Below are positions 13,994 through 17,050 of a stretch of 17,050 nt of DNA, piece by piece. This DNA is from DYTO01 sp040757795 (lineage in GTDB: Archaea > Hadarchaeota > Hadarchaeia > Hadarchaeales > Hadarchaeaceae). The first letter of the stretch is position 1, and each line of letters begins with the position of its first letter. The position numbers were made by a program, and so were the translations under genes. Location of the stretch: contig JBFLWG010000019.1 of assembly GCA_040757795.1 (NCBI GenBank), positions 1 through 17,050 of the forward strand. The letters run 5' to 3'. The notes beneath the pieces were generated by a model, which had not been told where the DNA came from, ran no database searches, and saw only the letters and a list, made by a program, of their open reading frames with translations.

Positions 13994-15640
13994 CTAGTCT
14001 TCGCCGAAGTCTTCTCCGCCAGGCCCTCCAGGGCCCTTCGGCATCGACGGACCTTTCTTCGTGGAGGTGATGACGTCGTCTATCCTCAGTATCATTATCG
14101 CAGCCTCGCTCGCTGATTTTATCGCCTGGGTCTTGACCCGGAGCGGCTCGACCACGTCCAGCTTGGACATGTCCGAGATTTTGCCCTCGTAAACATTCAC
14201 CCCGAAGTTCTTTCCATCAGCCTTCTCGTGCTTTGCCCTCAAGTCAACCAGTATGTCCACGCTATCCTGCCCCGCGTTCTCGGCGAGCGTCTTGGGTATG
14301 GACTCGATAGCGCCAGCAAAGGCGTTAACTGCAAGCGCCTCTCTCCCCCCGACAGTCTCGGCGTACCTGCGAAGCTCCTTCGCAAGCTCTATTTCCGGCG
14401 CGCCTCCGCCGACGACAACCTTCCCATCCTCCACCGCTGCAGCAACCACACAGAGTGCATCGTGCATGGCGCGCTCCACCTCGTCCACCACATGCTCGCT
14501 CCCGCCCCTGATCAGCATCCCCACCGACCTCGGGTTCTTACAGTCCCTGACAAATGTCATCTTGTCATCGCCTATTTTTACCTCTTCCACGAGCCCGGCG
14601 CTGCCAAGGTCGGCGGTCGTTAGGTCCTCGATGTTCATCACTATTTTGCCTCCAGTGGCGCGGGAAAGCTTCTCCATGTCCGACTTTTTGGCCCTCCTGA
14701 CCGCGTACACTCCCGCCTTTGACAGGTAATGCTGTGCAAGGTCGTCTATCCCCTTCTGGCAGACGACCACGTTGGCCCCAATCGCCACAAGCTGGTCCGC
14801 CATCTTCTTCAGGATGTTCTCCTCTTCGTCGAGGAACGCCCTCAGCTGGTCTGGACTGGTGACCCTTATTTCCGCGTCTGTCTCGGTCTTCTTTATCTCG
14901 AGCGCCGCGTCGAGAAGGGCTATTTTCGCGTTTTTAACCTTCTTGGGCATGCCGGGGTGGACGCGCTCCTTGTCCAATATGACGCCCTGGATGAGCTGGG
15001 TGTCTTCGGTGCTGCCGCCGGGCTTCTTCTCCAGCCCGATGTAGTCAATGTCCACCTTGTATCCGCCGTCCGCCTTGTCAGCTATCTGCTTCACCGCCTT
15101 GACTGCAAGGCTTGACAGCAGCTCCCTCCCACTCTCCGCTTTTTTGCCCGTCATTGCAGTCATTGAGATCTTTTTTAGAGCAACATCATCCTCGATTCCA
15201 ACCGGCACCGCTATTTTTTCCAAAACATCCTGCGCTTTTTCGGCCGCCAGCCTGTAGCCTGCGGCGATAACTGTTGAGTGGATGCCCTGATCAAGCAGCT
15301 TTTCGGCCTCGTGCAGTAGCTCCCCTGAAATCACGACCGCGGTTGTGGTCCCGTCCCCCACCAGCTCGTCTTGGGTCTTGGCCACTTCCACAAGCATCTT
15401 GGCGGCCGGGTGCTCCACTTCCATCTCCTTGAGTATCGTGACGCCGTCGTTCGTGATCACAACATCCCCAAGGGTATCAACAAGCATCTTGTCCATCCCG
15501 CGCGGCCCCAAAGTGGTGCGGACAGCCTCGGCTATCACTCGCCCCGCCAGTATGTTCATCCGCTGGGCGTCCCGCCCCATCATCCTGCGCGTCCCTTCCT
15601 GCAGCACCAAAACCGGTTTTCCACCAAGTGAAGCACTCAC
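13994..15640 (-). CDS. Thermosome subunit (group II chaperonin)
   Basis: 548 residues, the usual size. Forms a double-ring ATP-driven folding chamber in the cytoplasm with a built-in lid. ATP-site motifs: TLGPRGMDKM (43-52), NDGVTIL (64-70), GDGTTTAVV (95-103, catalytic Asp96), and VVGGGAPEIELAKELR in the C-terminal equatorial part. The C-terminal tail is KGPSMPKGPGGPGGEDFGED, a Gly/Pro-rich and acidic variant of the GGM-rich tail common in the family. The start is GTG at 15638-15640, chosen because GGKPVLVLQEGTRR then sits at the normal distance; AAGGAT lies 5 bases upstream. A strong TATA box precedes it. Confidence 0.96.
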   Translation of the reverse strand: MSASLGGKPVLVLQEGTRRMMGRDAQRMNILAGRVIAEAVRTTLGPRGMDKMLVDTLGDVVITNDGVTILKEMEVEHPAAKMLVEVAKTQDELVGDGTTTAVVISGELLHEAEKLLDQGIHSTVIAAGYRLAAEKAQDVLEKIAVPVGIEDDVALKKISMTAMTGKKAESGRELLSSLAVKAVKQIADKADGGYKVDIDYIGLEKKPGGSTEDTQLIQGVILDKERVHPGMPKKVKNAKIALLDAALEIKKTETDAEIRVTSPDQLRAFLDEEENILKKMADQLVAIGANVVVCQKGIDDLAQHYLSKAGVYAVRRAKKSDMEKLSRATGGKIVMNIEDLTTADLGSAGLVEEVKIGDDKMTFVRDCKNPRSVGMLIRGGSEHVVDEVERAMHDALCVVAAAVEDGKVVVGGGAPEIELAKELRRYAETVGGREALAVNAFAGAIESIPKTLAENAGQDSVDILVDLRAKHEKADGKNFGVNVYEGKISDMSKLDVVEPLRVKTQAIKSASEAAIMILRIDDVITSTKKGPSMPKGPGGPGGEDFGED

Positions 15641-15670
15641 GTCAATCCTTTTATTTGAGCGAACTTGGCC

Positions 15671-15686
15671 AATTTAAACTTTTCGG
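15671..15686 (-). promoter_or_regulatory. Thermosome promoter (BRE plus TATA box)
   Basis: On the minus strand CGAAAAGTTTAAATT gives a purine-rich TFB element (CGAAAA) directly before a TATA box (AGTTTAAATT, 15671-15680). Transcription would start near 15650, giving a leader of about 10 bases that includes AAGGAT before the GTG start. Confidence 0.65.
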
Positions 15687-15768
15687 ATTGGCTGAAATTG
15701 GACTCGTGCCTTGAGGGGCGACCAAAAAACTCTTTTTACGCCATCACACGTTATTATGTGGGGATTTA

Positions 15769-17050
15769 TTGGCGAAAAAAGCCGGGAAAAAAGCCAAAAC
15801 AAAGGCTGCTGGAGTGGACTTTTTTGGAGGCGGAGGTGGGCTGCTGGCGGATGTCTTCAGCGGGGCCCCAGCCGCTGAGCAAAAAGCCCCGGCTGCGGGG
15901 GCGAAGGAACCAGCGGCGGAAAAAGGGCCCATAACAATCTCGGCCATGGAAGCAGGCAAGCCTGCCGCGCCGCGGGTGGAAAAGGGGCCGGTCACAGGAA
16001 AAGTCATCGACAAATATGGAAATGTGGAAATAATGTCTGTCGAAACCGAGCCGACCCCATATTACAAAACAGCGCTCCCTGAACTTGGCGCCAAGGAAAT
16101 CGCGCTTCTCGAAAAAGTGAAAGATACCGCCATTGAGGAGGTTAGGATAGACCCTGAAAAACTGAACGACCCCGCCGAGCGCAACAGAATTTTCACACAG
16201 GCAGTTTTCAAAATTCTGGAGCGGGAAAGCAGGACGCTGCGCCTGCCGCCTGGCCGCATGAGGCAGCTCGGTGAAATAGCCGTTCGGGACATGATAGGGT
16301 TCGGTCTTCTCGACCCGCTGCTGGCGGACGACAGGCTCGAGGACATAATGGTCACTGCTGTTGGAAAGCCGGTCTATGTTTACCACAGGAAACACGGGAT
16401 GTGCCACACCAACATAATCTTCAACAACGAGGACTCGATAAAATACCTGATAGACAAGATGGCGAGGGTCGTGGGGAGGAGGATAGACCAGCAGACCCCG
16501 CTTCTTGACGCCCGCCTGCCAGACGGGAGCAGGGTCAACGCCACGATACCGCCGGTCTCTCTGGATGGCCCGACGATTTCAATAAGGAAGTTCAGAAAGG
16601 ATCCGCTTTCCGTGATAGACATAATAAACTTCAACACCCTCTCAACTGATTTTGCGGCGTTCCTATGGTTTGCCGTGGACGGCCTAGGTTCCAAGCCAGC
16701 CAACCTGCTTCTCTCAGGGGGGACCGGCTGCGGGAAGACAACCATGCTCAACTCCGCTTCCAACTTCGTTCCTGGAAGCGAACGCATAATCTCGATAGAG
16801 GACACGGCTGAGCTTCAACTCCCACACAAGCACTGGGTGAGGATGGAGACGCGCCCGCCGAATGTAGAAGGAAAGGGAGAAATCACCATGGACGATTTGG
16901 TCAAAAACGCGCTCAGGATGCGTCCGGACAGGATGGTGGTCGGTGAGGTCAGGGGGCCGGAAGCTAGGACCATGTTCACGGCCATGAACACTGGCCATGA
17001 TGGATGTATGGGCACTGTCCACGCTAACAGCGCCTCAGAAACGGTCACTC
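15769..17050 (+). CDS. VirB11/GspE-type secretion or pilus ATPase, N-terminal part (3' end outside window)
   Basis: 427 codons are visible, and the frame is still open at the right edge. The start is TTG at 15769 (MAKKAGKKAKT), the only initiator near the N-terminus; an in-frame stop lies at 15712-15714. Residues 1-about 75 are Lys/Ala/Gly-rich and probably disordered (contains GGGGG and APAA runs). Then an N-terminal domain (VIDKYGNVEI...YYKTALPELG), the conserved VRDMIGFGLLDPLLADDRLEDIMV, and the ATPase core: Walker A GGTGCGKT (317-324, Lys323), Asp box IEDTAEL (343-349), Walker B RMVVGEVRG (388-396), and His box TGHDGCMGTVHAN (408-420). Such hexameric ATPases drive archaeal type IV pilus, adhesion or secretion systems. 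A motor partner (a TadC/FlaJ-like membrane protein) would be expected just downstream, beyond the window. Divergent from the thermosome gene; GTGGGGA lies 5 bases before the TTG. Confidence 0.9.
   Translation, partial: MAKKAGKKAKTKAAGVDFFGGGGGLLADVFSGAPAAEQKAPAAGAKEPAAEKGPITISAMEAGKPAAPRVEKGPVTGKVIDKYGNVEIMSVETEPTPYYKTALPELGAKEIALLEKVKDTAIEEVRIDPEKLNDPAERNRIFTQAVFKILERESRTLRLPPGRMRQLGEIAVRDMIGFGLLDPLLADDRLEDIMVTAVGKPVYVYHRKHGMCHTNIIFNNEDSIKYLIDKMARVVGRRIDQQTPLLDARLPDGSRVNATIPPVSLDGPTISIRKFRKDPLSVIDIINFNTLSTDFAAFLWFAVDGLGSKPANLLLSGGTGCGKTTMLNSASNFVPGSERIISIEDTAELQLPHKHWVRMETRPPNVEGKGEITMDDLVKNALRMRPDRMVVGEVRGPEARTMFTAMNTGHDGCMGTVHANSASETVT

Noticed and set aside
15665..15934. 89-codon plus-strand open frame across the thermosome promoter
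   Set aside because: It overlaps the true ATPase start in another frame and the translation is basic low-complexity sequence; the ATPase frame has all motifs.

Overview
This 17 kb window is archaeal chromosomal DNA. The evidence is a group II chaperonin (thermosome), an AMP phosphorylase of the archaeal nucleotide-salvage type, an archaeal-type isopropylmalate/citramalate synthase, a VirB11-like secretion/pilus ATPase, TATA-box promoters that would give short-leader or leaderless transcripts, GGTGA/GAGG ribosome binding sites inside operons, and frequent GTG and TTG starts. Base composition is GC-rich by eye. The lineage cannot be fixed from the sequence alone. A euryarchaeote or a metabolically rich DPANN-type archaeon would both fit. 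A complete tryptophan operon argues against a minimal symbiont.

Layout. Bases 3-566 hold the end of a Fic-domain protein entering from the left edge; its reading frame runs on into the tail of the next gene. Bases 404-2053 (minus) encode a secreted, membrane-anchored seven-repeat beta-propeller protein with a T-rich terminator region behind it. A divergent promoter near 2110 separates it from a plus-strand group: leuA/cimA-like synthase (2146-3696), nitroreductase (3699-4229) and a DUF998-like membrane protein broken by a one-base frameshift (4231-4862).

Bases 4890-11474 are a complete, tightly packed trpEGDCFBA operon. Adjacent genes touch, overlap, or are separated by a few bases, and most carry an internal Shine-Dalgarno. 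Its promoter has two near-identical 6-mers (TGTACA and AGTACA) flanking the TATA box at 20 bp spacing, a good candidate operator. Together the seven genes convert chorismate to tryptophan.

On the minus strand a DUF1805 protein (11467-11760) and a MarC-family membrane protein (11770-12351) form a pair converging on trpA. Divergent from them is AMP phosphorylase (12444-13982), which runs convergently into the thermosome gene (13994-15640, minus). The window ends inside a VirB11/GspE-type ATPase (from 15769) that starts with TTG.

The window is mostly well-known metabolism. The parts most worth attention are the propeller surface protein with a transmembrane hairpin between two apparently extracellular domains, the putative trp operator, several unusual active-site-region residues in TrpB (notably Asn at the expected catalytic Asp), and the DUF998 frameshift. 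I see no CRISPR array, complete RNA gene, insertion sequence or clear new multi-gene system. There is no gene-free stretch longer than 300 bases.
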